A stretch of 64,000 nucleotides of DNA from UBA4782 sp034429195 (GTDB lineage: Bacteria; Chloroflexota; Anaerolineae; Anaerolineales; Anaerolineaceae): positions 310,001 to 374,000 of the forward strand of contig DAOUGQ010000007.1 in assembly GCA_034429195.1 (NCBI GenBank), read 5' to 3'. The translations under genes and the position numbers were made by a program. The first letter of the stretch is position 1; the number at the start of each line of letters is the position of its first letter. The notes below the pieces were generated by a model. The model did not search any database. It was not told the origin of the DNA and worked only from the letters and a program-made list of their open reading frames with translations. Shown here one piece after another: positions 26,238-35,505 of this stretch.

Positions 26238-26930
26238 TTACCAGGGATAATATTCATCTTTATGCCAGGTGGGTTTACGCTTTCCTAAAGTAAAGAGCCA
26301 GCCTATTACCAAGCCAAATACGAACCCACCAACATGCGCCCACCAGGCAATACCACCTGAAACACCAGCGCCAGAGAGTGATAGCACCCCCGAAAAGAAC
26401 TGTGAAACAAACCAGAAACCCAGATAGATAATTGCAGGAATATCCACAAACCAGGGAATGAAACCTAAAGGAATGAAAGTAACCACCTTTGCTTTTGGGA
26501 AGAATAGGAAATAGGCACCCATCACAGCAGCGATCGCACCACTTGCACCTAAAGAAGGTATATTGCTGCCAAATGACAATGTTGCCTGTAAAATTCCGGC
26601 TGCGATACCTCCCAAAAGATAGAAAATGAGGAATCGAAATGATCCCATGCGATCTTCTACATTATCACCAAAGATGATCAACACCCATAAGTTGCTGATG
26701 ACATGCATCCATCCACCATGTAAAAACATGTGAGTGATCAACGGATACCAGGTAAAAGGATTACCTAAAATCAAATGCGATGGCACCAAAGCAAAATTGT
26801 TGAGGAATTCATTTAGGATTTGTTTGGGCATGCTTACTTCGAGAAAAAAAACGATCGCATTCACTGCCACGAGTAACCAGGTAATGATGGGAAATGAACG
26901 AGATCGAATGGTGTCACGGATAGGAAACAT
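26238..26930 (-). CDS. Rhomboid-family intramembrane serine protease
   Basis: A 230-residue polytopic protein that cuts substrates within the membrane. The catalytic dyad is Ser130 in LGASGAIAAVMG and His199 in WWAHVGGF. The HGGWMHVISNLW motif of the L1/TM2 region is intact. About six transmembrane helices fit the length. First gene of a three-gene unit with the SDH-family protease and a coiled-coil membrane protein. GGAGG precedes the ATG, and an extended -10 TGCTATACT lies just upstream. Confidence 0.93.
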   Translation of the reverse strand: MFPIRDTIRSRSFPIITWLLVAVNAIVFFLEVSMPKQILNEFLNNFALVPSHLILGNPFTWYPLITHMFLHGGWMHVISNLWVLIIFGDNVEDRMGSFRFLIFYLLGGIAAGILQATLSFGSNIPSLGASGAIAAVMGAYFLFFPKAKVVTFIPLGFIPWFVDIPAIIYLGFWFVSQFFSGVLSLSGAGVSGGIAWWAHVGGFVFGLVIGWLFTLGKRKPTWHKDEYYPW

Positions 26931-26947
26931 TTCAATCCTCCGCTGTT

Positions 26948-26956
26948 AGTATAGCA
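26948..26956 (-). promoter_or_regulatory. Extended -10 promoter of the rhomboid operon
   Basis: On the minus strand TGCTATACT, an extended -10 box. Transcription would begin about 11 nt before the ATG, leaving room for the GGAGG site only. Confidence 0.5.
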
Positions 26957-27007
26957 TTCAGAGACCAGACCACAATTCGTAGAAATCTTTGCTTCATGCT
27001 TACCTTA

Positions 27008-28672
27008 TCAAGAGAAAATCGTCCAGAGAAGGGTCACACCGGAAGCTGCCAGTACAATCCAGGTCATCACACCTGCATCCGCCAGGTAAAGTTGTATCGA
27101 GCCCAGGAAGAATGCAGTAAACACTATTGCACCTGCAATCTTCCGTACTGATCTATTCAACCTGGTTAGCTGCTTTTTCCCTTCGGGATCCTGAACACGT
27201 AGCTCTCCACGTTCGATCCGGCTGATAAGTTGCTCAGTTCTGCCCGGCAGACTAATGATCGTCTGGAGGATCTTTTCCGCTTCTTTAAGTACTGACTGTA
27301 CCTTTCCTTTCCCTTCAGCAGCTACCAGGTGATCAGCATATGGACTTAACCCCAACCATAAGTTGAAATTGGGATCTAATCCCGTACACATTCCTGAAAG
27401 GATCCCCAGACAGCGAACAAAAAGGATCATGTTTTCAGGCGCCTGAAATGGAAGCTCGTACAATACTTCGCCAAATTCCTGCACAAACTGGTGAGCCTCC
27501 TCGGGATGCATATCCATCATTTCGGTGGTAGATTTCCCCCAAAAACGTTCAAAAAGCCTGTCCCCTATTTGCTCCAGTATTTCGACATCAGCTCCGGGCA
27601 GTAGTATGCCCATCAACTGATAAGCATGAATGATTCGTTTCGAATCTTTCGTTGCCAGCCCAATCAATCCTTCCCTCAACCCATCAAACAAACTGGATGG
27701 AACCCTACCTACCATCCCAAAATCAACAAAAACCAGTTTCCAGGCGCGGTTTACTTTTGCTTCGTCACTCGATTCTGGAAGGACAAACAGGTTGCCCGGA
27801 TGGGGGTCTGCATGGAAAAAGCGGTCTTCAAAAATCTGCTTGAGGTAGGTATTGAAGAGGCGATCAGCTACCTCTTTTCGGCTCACTCCCGCAGCATCAA
27901 TGGCTTCATAATCGGTTATCTTGATCGCCTGTACATCTTCAAGGGTTAGTACCCGCCGAGTGGTACGCGACCAGCACACCTTCGGAACCAGGATATCGGG
28001 GGCATCAGCAAAATTTTCAGCGAAGGTCTCTGCATTTTTCCCTTCAGTGAGATAATCGATTTCTTCATGTAGCGAACGGGAGAATTCTTCCAGAATCACT
28101 GGCACATTTGCACGTCTGCTAATCGGCTTGTAGTACATCAGCCAGCGACTGACCACACGCAGAGCGTTGAGATCGACTTCAACCAGTTTTTCGATATCAG
28201 GTCGTTGCACTTTCACCACTACAGGCATACTTTCGCAGTCGGTCTCACTGCCTTCGCCCGAGAGAAGCTTTGCTCCATATACCTGCCCAATCGATGCCGA
28301 AGCTCGTGGTTGGGCATCAAATTCTGCAAACAGGGTCTCTAGCGATTCACCAAATTCGCTTTCCACCACTTTCCGGACATTCTCAAAAGGTTCAGGTGCT
28401 ACTTCATCCTGCAGTCCTGATAACTCATCAGTGACCTCCGGAGGTAGTACATCGAGCCGTGCGGAGAGAAATTGCCCTACCTTGATCATCACTCCACCCA
28501 TTTGAATTGCAAGGACCCGGAAAGAGGATGCAGCCTGGCGCATACGGCGAGGCAAACTACGTCTGCCCGCCATGCGGAAACCCACGCGTGGCAACAGAAT
28601 ATCCCACCATAAGAACCCTAGCAACATCCTGGCAAAGAACCCAAGAATGCGGCGATATCGTGCTTTGTACAT
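27008..28672 (-). CDS. AarF/UbiB/ABC1-family kinase-like protein
   Basis: A 554-residue member of the ABC1 atypical kinase family. Typical motifs are GGVMIKVGQFLSARLDVLPPE (the family's KxGQ), PRASASIGQVYGA (the alanine-rich nucleotide loop region), VVKVQRPDIEK, FHADPHPGNLF (catalytic loop) and VFVDFGMVGR. Two C-terminal transmembrane helices follow (about 512-552). Family members act in isoprenoid-quinone or lipid biology; the target here is not evident. TGCTATAAT ends 8 nt before the ATG, so the mRNA is probably leaderless; the start lies back to back with murJ. Confidence 0.9.
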   Translation of the reverse strand: MYKARYRRILGFFARMLLGFLWWDILLPRVGFRMAGRRSLPRRMRQAASSFRVLAIQMGGVMIKVGQFLSARLDVLPPEVTDELSGLQDEVAPEPFENVRKVVESEFGESLETLFAEFDAQPRASASIGQVYGAKLLSGEGSETDCESMPVVVKVQRPDIEKLVEVDLNALRVVSRWLMYYKPISRRANVPVILEEFSRSLHEEIDYLTEGKNAETFAENFADAPDILVPKVCWSRTTRRVLTLEDVQAIKITDYEAIDAAGVSRKEVADRLFNTYLKQIFEDRFFHADPHPGNLFVLPESSDEAKVNRAWKLVFVDFGMVGRVPSSLFDGLREGLIGLATKDSKRIIHAYQLMGILLPGADVEILEQIGDRLFERFWGKSTTEMMDMHPEEAHQFVQEFGEVLYELPFQAPENMILFVRCLGILSGMCTGLDPNFNLWLGLSPYADHLVAAEGKGKVQSVLKEAEKILQTIISLPGRTEQLISRIERGELRVQDPEGKKQLTRLNRSVRKIAGAIVFTAFFLGSIQLYLADAGVMTWIVLAASGVTLLWTIFS

Positions 28673-28680
28673 GATTTAAG

Positions 28681-28689
28681 ATTATAGCA
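28681..28689 (-). promoter_or_regulatory. Extended -10 giving a leaderless start for the AarF-like gene
   Basis: TGCTATAAT on the minus strand; the hexamer ends 8 nt before the ATG at 28672, leaving a leader of about one base. Confidence 0.55.
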
Positions 28690-28738
28690 CCCTGCTCCCT
28701 TAAATCCTCTTTCTTGTTCTCCCCCTCCACTTCCCGAG

Positions 28739-28744
28739 TATAAT
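28739..28744 (+). promoter_or_regulatory. -10 box giving a leaderless start for murJ
   Basis: A perfect TATAAT followed by 7 nt and then the ATG at 28752, with no Shine-Dalgarno sequence possible in between. Confidence 0.55.
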
Positions 28745-28751
28745 CACTCTC

Positions 28752-30338
28752 ATGGATCCCATCCCTCAAGAGACAGCTAATCGGCAGATCGCACGTGCAG
28801 CAGGTACCGTGATGGTGGCTATCGTGATCAGTCAACTGGTAGGGCTGCTTGCCAAGAGCCTGACAGGACAGGCATTTGGCACATCACCAGAAAGCGAGGC
28901 ATTCTTTGCTGCTAATCGCTTTGCAGAAATATTATTCAATCTGGTGGCTGGCGGCGCACTGGCATCGGCTTTCGTTCCCACCTTTACCGGTTTATTAGCC
29001 AATAGAGAAAGGCCGTTAGCATGGCGTCTGGCATCATCTATACTCAACCTCATTACCATCATTCTAATGGTTTTCAGCATCCTTTCGGCGATTTTCGCAC
29101 CATGGATTGTCGATCATATCCTTGCTCCCGGTTTTGCCAGTGCAGACCCGGCAAAGGCAATGCTTACAGCAGAGCTATTACGTATCCAATTAATCTCTTC
29201 GGTCATTTTTGGTATCAGCGGGCTGCTAATGGGTATTCTCAATGCCCACCAACATTTCCTGCTACCTGCTCTGGCACCCTCCATGTATTCATTAGGATGG
29301 ATCTTTGGGATCCTGGTTCTTAAACCAACTATGGGCATTCATGGCCTAGCATGGGGTGTGGTGATAGGATCTACCATGCACCTGCTTGTTCAACTACCAG
29401 GCTTTTTTAAGCTACCCGAGCGAAAATATTATCCAGCGCTGGGATTGAATATGCCCACTGTTCGTGAAGTCGCCAGATTAATGGGTCCACGACTGCTGGG
29501 TGTGGCAGTAGTTCAACTGAATTTCTTATTGAACACTTATCTCGCTTCACTGCAGCCTGAAGGCAGCCTGACAGGGATCAGCCTGGCATTTCCCCTCATG
29601 CTCATGCCAGAGGCTGCCATTGCCCAATCAATAGCAATTGCAGCTCTGCCAACCTTTTCAGCACAGGTAGCATTAGGCAAAAAAGATGAAATGCGCTCTT
29701 CATTGGCTACCACCCTGCGTAGTGTATTACTTTTAGCCATTCCAGCCTCACTGGGTTTGATCTTGTTGCGAAAACCACTTGTGGCACTCATTTATCAATA
29801 CCAGGCATTCGACAGCGCTTCTACAGAGTTGGTAGCCTGGGCACTTCTTTGGTATGCGGCAGGTTTGGTGGGTCATTCGGTGGTAGAAATTGTCAGCCGG
29901 GCATTTTATGCGCTACACGACACAAAGACTCCTGTGTTCGTTGGAGTGGGTGCTATGACACTCAATCTTGGATTTAGCCTGACTTTCACCAGAATTTTTA
30001 GTGTTATTGGTTGGATGCCACATGGTGGTCTTGCTCTGGCAAACAGCCTGGCAACCTTCCTGGAAATGATCGCCTTATTAATCTTCATGCACAGAAAGCT
30101 GGGTGGATTAGAAGGTGCTTCTATATGGCGAAATGTGGGATTGATCTGTGGAGCAACTGTGGTTATGGCAGCTGCATTGGCTGGATGGATGCTGTTGGGA
30201 GAAAATATGGACCCCGCCATTCAAACTCTCGGCGGGGTTGCAATTGGTGTATTCGTTTATGGAATTCTAGTTATCCTTATGAAAATTCCTGAGGTTCGAT
30301 CCATTCTGAGGATTTTCCGTTCCAGACTACATCTGTGA
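28752..30338 (+). CDS. murJ: Lipid II flippase MurJ
   Basis: MurJ moves lipid II across the membrane for peptidoglycan synthesis. The 528-residue protein has about 14 predicted helices. Typical MurJ segments are QTFGTSPESEAFFAANRF-like (GTSPESEAFFAANRFAEI), NLVAGGALASAFVPTF, the SGLLMGILNAHQHFLLPALA region and EIVSRAFYALHDTKTPV. Its 3' end overlaps the converging gene by 12 bp. Expression appears to be from a leaderless mRNA (TATAAT 7 nt before ATG). Confidence 0.92.
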   Translation: MDPIPQETANRQIARAAGTVMVAIVISQLVGLLAKSLTGQAFGTSPESEAFFAANRFAEILFNLVAGGALASAFVPTFTGLLANRERPLAWRLASSILNLITIILMVFSILSAIFAPWIVDHILAPGFASADPAKAMLTAELLRIQLISSVIFGISGLLMGILNAHQHFLLPALAPSMYSLGWIFGILVLKPTMGIHGLAWGVVIGSTMHLLVQLPGFFKLPERKYYPALGLNMPTVREVARLMGPRLLGVAVVQLNFLLNTYLASLQPEGSLTGISLAFPLMLMPEAAIAQSIAIAALPTFSAQVALGKKDEMRSSLATTLRSVLLLAIPASLGLILLRKPLVALIYQYQAFDSASTELVAWALLWYAAGLVGHSVVEIVSRAFYALHDTKTPVFVGVGAMTLNLGFSLTFTRIFSVIGWMPHGGLALANSLATFLEMIALLIFMHRKLGGLEGASIWRNVGLICGATVVMAAALAGWMLLGENMDPAIQTLGGVAIGVFVYGILVILMKIPEVRSILRIFRSRLHL

Positions 30339-30959
30339 ATTTGGATTCTCCTCATTTACTTTTTTGAGGGCTCCAATTCCTTGATAGAGATAATAGACCA
30401 GAAATGCCTGGATCAACAGACGGAACATATCTGGCGATCCCCCTGCTGACATTGTGACTAAAACCTCATAAGCTGCGCTACCAACGAAGAGAACGATGGA
30501 AGCTATCAGCGCCCATAAGTTTCGCTTCTGTACCAACCTTGCTAAAAGGATGTATACCAGACCCAATGCCATAGAAATTGTGTTGTATGATGTCAAAGAA
30601 TAAGACTTACTGCTGACCATCATAAGGATTCCAAAAATTACTTCCAATCCTCCCCAAAAATATAGAAGCATATAACTGGACCGAACACGGGTTTCAGGAT
30701 GTGCTGACGTGCCGGGAAGAGGTTTGCCGTTATATGAAATATGAATATCTGATCCCAGCATGGTTCTTGCAAGCCGGATAGTCAGCTTTTTTCCATCGGG
30801 CAAAACGAATTCTTTCCCGGTGAGGAACTCCGCCTGGCTGGCGAAGGTTCCGATCTCTTCGCCGTCCAATTTGATCGATATATTCTTCCAGAGCGGCGCC
30901 CAGGATATCTCTAGCCGTGCAGGTCCATTAGGTTCCAATTGGTATGTTTGTTTTGGCAC
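30327..30959 (-). CDS. Membrane protein of unknown function
   Basis: A 210-residue protein I do not recognise. The first 90 residues form a soluble beta-rich domain (YQLEPNGPARLEISW, ISIKLDGEEIGTFAS). It is followed by four predicted transmembrane helices (about 97-118, 121-140, 147-168, 176-196). GTG start with GGAGG 4 nt upstream; a TATACT lies about 30 nt further up. The end converges with murJ and overlaps it by 12 bp, so both strands are coding there. Confidence 0.7.
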   Translation of the reverse strand: MPKQTYQLEPNGPARLEISWAPLWKNISIKLDGEEIGTFASQAEFLTGKEFVLPDGKKLTIRLARTMLGSDIHISYNGKPLPGTSAHPETRVRSSYMLLYFWGGLEVIFGILMMVSSKSYSLTSYNTISMALGLVYILLARLVQKRNLWALIASIVLFVGSAAYEVLVTMSAGGSPDMFRLLIQAFLVYYLYQGIGALKKVNEENPNSQM

Positions 30960-31196
30960 TTTGCCTCCTGATTCATTCCTTTGAGTATACCTTTTTCAAA
31001 GCCCACCGTCTATCTTTTTTGTAAGCATCCTTTTCTGCTTTCCTGTGTTTGATGAAGTATGAGAATTGTCATAGTCAATGCATATCGTAATATGACTTAT
31101 CAAATAAAAAAAATCTATCCTGAGAGACTTCAGAGCTGACACTTTACCAGGTATCCTTTATCGGTATGCTCTAATTCTATCTATACTAGAGGATTT

Positions 31197-31883
31197 ATGA
31201 TTATAGAAACACTTCTTTATTGGTTGGCTTTTGCCATATTAGGATCTTATGTAACCATTCGTCTTAACTTAAAAGTAAACAAGTTGGCAGACATACCTAA
31301 GAACGCTAAGATCCTGGTAGCCAATCACCCGAGTGTTAGCGATCCTTTCCTGCTTTCAATGGCGCTACGCCAATACTCTCATATTCTTATCGCTGAAGAG
31401 GTCTTCAATATCCGTCCATTTGGAAGATTACTTAAACGGATGGGATTTATTTGTGTCAAAAAATCAAATGGTAGAGCAGCATTTGACCGATCAATTGATG
31501 TTCTCAATCGCGGACACAATGTCATGCTATTTCCCGAAGGAGAAGTAAGTCCATTGGAAGGTGGCTTTTCTGAACCACATACAGGCGCAGCTAGATTGGC
31601 GATCACTACAGGCGCTCCCATTATCCCTGCAGGGATACACATTCAACGCACACGAATTAAAACCTTAACCATGGTTTCTGGTGAAGATGAAGTATCAGCA
31701 CACTGGTATTTCAATGGACCATACACTATTACGTTTGGTGAACCGATGTACTTTCATGGAGACGTGGAAGATCGCGAGTATGTGCGAGAAGTTACCAAAA
31801 CCATCATGGCAGAAATTGAACGCCTCGCTGCCATCAGCGAGGCGCAAATGAACGAACAATTAACCCCTGGGTTAGCTGGTTGA
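31197..31883 (+). CDS. 1-acyl-sn-glycerol-3-phosphate acyltransferase-like (PlsC family)
   Basis: A 228-residue membrane-bound acyltransferase of phospholipid synthesis. It has an N-terminal hydrophobic helix and the HX4D motif with His44 and Asp49 (NHPSVSDPF). FPEGEVSPLEGG lies near residue 110 and IIPAGIHI near 141. It may be a lysophosphatidic acid acyltransferase or act on another polar lipid. TATACT lies 9 nt before the ATG and AGAGGA lies between, so the leader is at most a few bases. It converges on the decarboxylase operon with a 2-bp gap. Confidence 0.85.
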   Translation: MIIETLLYWLAFAILGSYVTIRLNLKVNKLADIPKNAKILVANHPSVSDPFLLSMALRQYSHILIAEEVFNIRPFGRLLKRMGFICVKKSNGRAAFDRSIDVLNRGHNVMLFPEGEVSPLEGGFSEPHTGAARLAITTGAPIIPAGIHIQRTRIKTLTMVSGEDEVSAHWYFNGPYTITFGEPMYFHGDVEDREYVREVTKTIMAEIERLAAISEAQMNEQLTPGLAG

Positions 31884-31885
31884 GT

Positions 31886-33004
31886 TTATAACAGTCCAGT
31901 CACCAGAGCCAGCAGTAGCCCCCCAGCAATAACACTGCCCAACTGACCAGCAGTATTTGCTCCCATAGCATGCATCAGGATGAAGTTGTCATAATCTTCA
32001 TCCTGAGCCATTTTAGCTGAAAGACGCCCTGCCATAGGAAAGGCGCTGATACCGCAGGCTCCGATTAACGGGTTTACTTTTCCACCGCTGACAAATGACA
32101 TGAATTTTCCAAAAAGCAAACCGGCAATAGTATCCAGGACGAATGCCAGTAACCCCAATCCCAGGATTGCCAGGGTATTCAAATTCAAGAAACTCTGTGC
32201 GGTCATAGTCGACCCAATCGTTAGCCCCAGGAACAGCGTAGTAATGTTAATAATCTCATTTTGAGCTGCTTTGCTCAACCGATCAACCACACCACTTTCC
32301 TTAAGCAGGTTTCCAAGCATTAATGTAGCGATCAATGGAGCAGCATCTGGGGCAATCAGGCTGATGATTATGGTAACCACGATGGGGAACAAGATCACCG
32401 CCAACCTGGAAACTGGTTTGGCGGTGTACTCCATACGGATTAGACGTTCTCTGCGGGTGGTCATCAGCTTCATAATTGGAGGCTGGATGATCGGGATCAG
32501 ACTCATATACGAATATGCCGCCACCGCTACTGGTCCTAACATTTCGGGTGCCAGCTTGCTGGTAACAAATATTGCAGTTGGACCATCAATGGCACCAATG
32601 ACGCCGATAGAGGCTGCCTGATTCAATGGAAAACCTATCAATACTGCCAGGAGTAATGTGCCATAAATGCCAAATTGACCTGCTGCACCTAGCAACGCCA
32701 TTTGCGGCATTGCCAATAAGGGTCGAAAATCGATCATTGCCCCAACACCAATAAAAATGAGCAGCGGGAATAATTCGGTTTCTATTCCTGCGGCATACAA
32801 TACCTGGAACATTCCATGCTCATTACTCATTCCCAGGTTTGCTAGAATGCAACCAAAACCAATAGGAAGGAGAAGGACTGGCTCGTATTCTTTTACAATT
32901 GCCAGGGTGATGAGAATGCCCCCTACAATGATCATTACCAGGTTACCCCAGTAGAAACTGGAAAATCCACGGGTAATTTCCTGAAACAATGACGTAAAGT
33001 CCAT
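31886..33004 (-). CDS. Na+-translocating decarboxylase beta subunit
   Basis: The membrane subunit that couples decarboxylation of carboxybiotin to Na+ export. The 372-residue protein has about nine to eleven helices and matches OadB/MmdB/GcdB: IGFGCILANLG, IGVGAMIDFRPLLA, AASIGVIGAIDGPTAIF with its sodium-site Asp, and CGISAFPMAGRLSAKMAQDEDYDNFILMHAMG-type ending. Last gene of a four-gene operon with carboxyltransferase, gamma-like subunit and biotin carrier. The cognate acyl-CoA (methylmalonyl, glutaconyl or malonyl) cannot be fixed from this subunit. Confidence 0.93.
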   Translation of the reverse strand: MDFTSLFQEITRGFSSFYWGNLVMIIVGGILITLAIVKEYEPVLLLPIGFGCILANLGMSNEHGMFQVLYAAGIETELFPLLIFIGVGAMIDFRPLLAMPQMALLGAAGQFGIYGTLLLAVLIGFPLNQAASIGVIGAIDGPTAIFVTSKLAPEMLGPVAVAAYSYMSLIPIIQPPIMKLMTTRRERLIRMEYTAKPVSRLAVILFPIVVTIIISLIAPDAAPLIATLMLGNLLKESGVVDRLSKAAQNEIINITTLFLGLTIGSTMTAQSFLNLNTLAILGLGLLAFVLDTIAGLLFGKFMSFVSGGKVNPLIGACGISAFPMAGRLSAKMAQDEDYDNFILMHAMGANTAGQLGSVIAGGLLLALVTGLL

Positions 33005-33013
33005 ATTCCCGCC

Positions 33014-33439
33014 TTAATCGGTGAACTCGACCAATGGTTGACCGTGCTTAACAGAATCGCCATTTGCAATGAACACTTTAGCAATGGTGCCTGCTCTGAT
33101 AGCACGAATGGCATTCTTCATTTTCATGGCTTCCAGTGTGCACAATTCTTGCCCAACCTGAACACTATCACCAGGTTTCACACTCACCCCAACAATCGTT
33201 CCTGGAATGGGAGCCAACACTACCTTCGATGCAGAAACTTCTACTGTGCGAATAACAGGTTGTACTGGAGCAGGACAGGGCTCACTGGCTGTAGAAGCAG
33301 TTGCAGCTGTGTGAGTTTCACCACTTTCAGGCCAGACAGAGAAATTTTCTCCATCAACTGTTACCATGACAGGTCTGGCTTGCAAATTTCCAACTTCAAC
33401 ATCGTAAGTTTGATCTTCTATAGTTACACGGAATTTCAT
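33014..33439 (-). CDS. Biotin carboxyl carrier subunit of the decarboxylase
   Basis: A 141-residue biotinyl protein that shuttles CO2 from the carboxyltransferase to the membrane beta subunit. The C-terminal biotinyl domain (about 72-140) has the biotin lysine Lys106 in EAMKMKN, flanked by the usual glycine turns (PIPGTIVGVSVKPGDSV). An Ala/Thr/Pro linker lies at about 42-65. The start overlaps the gamma-like gene by 4 nt and the end is 9 nt before the beta-subunit gene, in order gamma-biotin carrier-beta. Confidence 0.93.
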   Translation of the reverse strand: MKFRVTIEDQTYDVEVGNLQARPVMVTVDGENFSVWPESGETHTAATASTASEPCPAPVQPVIRTVEVSASKVVLAPIPGTIVGVSVKPGDSVQVGQELCTLEAMKMKNAIRAIRAGTIAKVFIANGDSVKHGQPLVEFTD

Positions 33440-33804
33440 AGGTTATTCCTCTTTGGTTTTCGACCAAATGTAGCACTGCGATTACTGAAACTACGGCTGC
33501 GTAAAGCCACCTGCCAGGGGCTGACAGGAGCACTTCCTTCGTCCGGGTGATGGCTTGCCTGGCTGGCTGCCAGGGCAAGAGCAACTGCTGCAGCAGCCAC
33601 CCGTTTCTTCTTGTCAATTGAGGGTTCCTCTGAAGCAACTTGTGTACTTTCTGCGGTTATCTCTTCGATTTCCTTCTCTTTTTTACGTTCCTTGAACAAT
33701 CTGACAGTGGCTTCCATCAACCACCACAGCAATATCAGGGAAAGAAATACCAATCCCATACCAATGCCAGTGATCAGAAGAGCACTTTTTAAGGTTTCTG
33801 CCAT
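33436..33804 (-). CDS. OadG-family gamma/delta subunit of the decarboxylase
   Basis: A 122-residue protein with one N-terminal transmembrane helix (LLITGIGMGLVFLSLILLWWL). A charged stretch (KERKKEKEIEE) and an Ala-rich region with a C-terminal basic tail follow, the layout of OadG/MmdD. Such subunits hold the carboxyltransferase to the membrane beta subunit. It lies 15 nt after the carboxyltransferase gene and overlaps the biotin-carrier gene by 4 nt. Confidence 0.85.
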   Translation of the reverse strand: MAETLKSALLITGIGMGLVFLSLILLWWLMEATVRLFKERKKEKEIEEITAESTQVASEEPSIDKKKRVAAAAVALALAASQASHHPDEGSAPVSPWQVALRSRSFSNRSATFGRKPKRNNL

Positions 33805-33819
33805 AGTACCTCCTGAGTA

Positions 33820-35370
33820 TTACACTGGCATATTGCCATGTTTTTTCACGGGTAGATTTTCATGCTTATCTCGCAGTGCAGAAATACCAGAAATAATCCG
33901 GCTGCGGCTTTCAGAAGGCTCGATCACATCATCGATGTAACCGGCTTTAGCTGCAGCATAAGGGTTGAGAAACTGGCTGCGATATTCATCGGTCAGGCGT
34001 GCGCGCTCAGCATTCGGGTCTTCAGCAGCTTCGATTTGTTTACGATACAAAATATTGGCTGCACCTTCAGGACCCATCACAGCAATTTCAGCGCTTGGCC
34101 AGGCATATGCCAGGTCAGAGCCCATGTATTTGCTGCTCATAACCACATAGGCGCCGCCATACGCTTTTCGGGTGATGATACTGATCTTTGGAACAGTTGC
34201 CTCTGAATAGGCGAACAGAACTTTTGCGCCATGCCGGATGACCCCTCGATGTTCCTGATCGATACCCGGCAAAAAGCCTGGAGAATCCACAAAAGTAATG
34301 ACAGGCAGGTTGAAGCAATCGCATAGGCGTACAAACCTTGCAATTTTATCCGCTGAGTCGATATCCAGTACTCCTGCCATCACGCTAGGTTCCTGTGCCA
34401 CAATACCCACTGAGAAACCGCCAATGCGGGCAAAGCCGATCACCGCATTACAGGCAAAGGTTGCTAACAACTCAATAAAACTGCCGCGGTCAACAATCCG
34501 TCCAATAATTTCGTGCATATTGTAAGCAACGGATGGATCAACAGGCACCATATTGTTAAGTGATTCATCAAATGGGATTTGATCCACACCAGAAACAACC
34601 GGTGGATTTTCTACATTATTCGATGGCAAATACCCCAATACTCTACGAGCCAGGGCTAAAGCTTCCTGTTCTGTTTTGGTTGTAAGATGAGCAGTACCGC
34701 TGACACCAAGATGGACTGCTGCGCCGCCTAATCCTTCGGCATTAATGATCTCACCTGTCACAGATTTGATCACTTCAGGTCCGGTAAGAAACATGTAGGA
34801 GCTTTTCTCCACCATAATGATCAAGTCAGTCACTGCAGGTGAATAGGCCGCTCCACCTGCGCAAGGTCCCAGGATCAAGCTGATCTGAGGAATGACGCCG
34901 GAGTATAAAGCATTCCGTCTGAATATCTCTGCGTAGCCACCCAACGACCGTACACCTTCCTGAATACGGGCACCACCGGAATCAATTAAACCAATTATGG
35001 GGGCACCTGCAGAAGCTGCCAGATCCATCGTGCGGCAGATCTTCCGGGATTGCATTTCTCCTAATGCACCACCCTGGATAGTGAAATCCTGAGCATACAC
35101 ATAAACGGTACGTCCATCCACTTTGCCATAACCAGTTACCACGCCATCACCCAGGTATTTCTCATCATTGATACTTAACTCATCAAATTGCTGCACCGCA
35201 AATGGCATCAATTCGGTAAAGGTACCCGGGTCAAGCAAGATATCCAATCTTTCACGAGCAGTTAGTTTCCCTTTGGCATGCTGTTTGGCAATCCGATCTT
35301 CGCCACCAGCCTGCCGGGCTTTTTCACGCATTGCACGTAAAGCAGTAATTCTGGGGTCTTCTTCAGGCAT
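33820..35370 (-). CDS. mmdA: Carboxyltransferase alpha subunit, methylmalonyl-CoA decarboxylase type
   Basis: The 516-residue subunit transfers the carboxyl group from the acyl-CoA to biotin. It has the full carboxyltransferase fold of the MmdA/PccB family. Evidence includes KGKLTARERLDILLDPGTF, SGGARIQEGVRSLGGYAEIF, GPCAGGAAYSPAVTDLIIM, the acyl-CoA pocket PSVMAGVLDIDSADKIARF and AYGGAYVVMSSK. The start has GAGGAG 5 nt upstream. With the three genes after it this is a complete Na+-pumping decarboxylase. Methylmalonyl-CoA is the most likely substrate by similarity; no stand-alone biotin carboxylase is nearby, which fits decarboxylation rather than ATP-driven carboxylation. Confidence 0.9.
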   Translation of the reverse strand: MPEEDPRITALRAMREKARQAGGEDRIAKQHAKGKLTARERLDILLDPGTFTELMPFAVQQFDELSINDEKYLGDGVVTGYGKVDGRTVYVYAQDFTIQGGALGEMQSRKICRTMDLAASAGAPIIGLIDSGGARIQEGVRSLGGYAEIFRRNALYSGVIPQISLILGPCAGGAAYSPAVTDLIIMVEKSSYMFLTGPEVIKSVTGEIINAEGLGGAAVHLGVSGTAHLTTKTEQEALALARRVLGYLPSNNVENPPVVSGVDQIPFDESLNNMVPVDPSVAYNMHEIIGRIVDRGSFIELLATFACNAVIGFARIGGFSVGIVAQEPSVMAGVLDIDSADKIARFVRLCDCFNLPVITFVDSPGFLPGIDQEHRGVIRHGAKVLFAYSEATVPKISIITRKAYGGAYVVMSSKYMGSDLAYAWPSAEIAVMGPEGAANILYRKQIEAAEDPNAERARLTDEYRSQFLNPYAAAKAGYIDDVIEPSESRSRIISGISALRDKHENLPVKKHGNMPV

Positions 35371-35505
35371 GAGCTCTCCTCAATTTCTATCTCCCAATAC
35401 AAAATAGATCGATGCATTGGGGTTTGCTGCAAGGGTAATTGTAACCTTAACAGACCAGGTCACATGATTGCTTAAAGCACTCTTTTCAAGCGATATTTAT
35501 CCTAT

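Noticed and set aside
30327..30338. 12-bp overlap of murJ and the converging membrane-protein gene as a frameshift or assembly error
   Set aside because: Both frames end cleanly with normal C-termini, so a short convergent overlap is the simpler reading.
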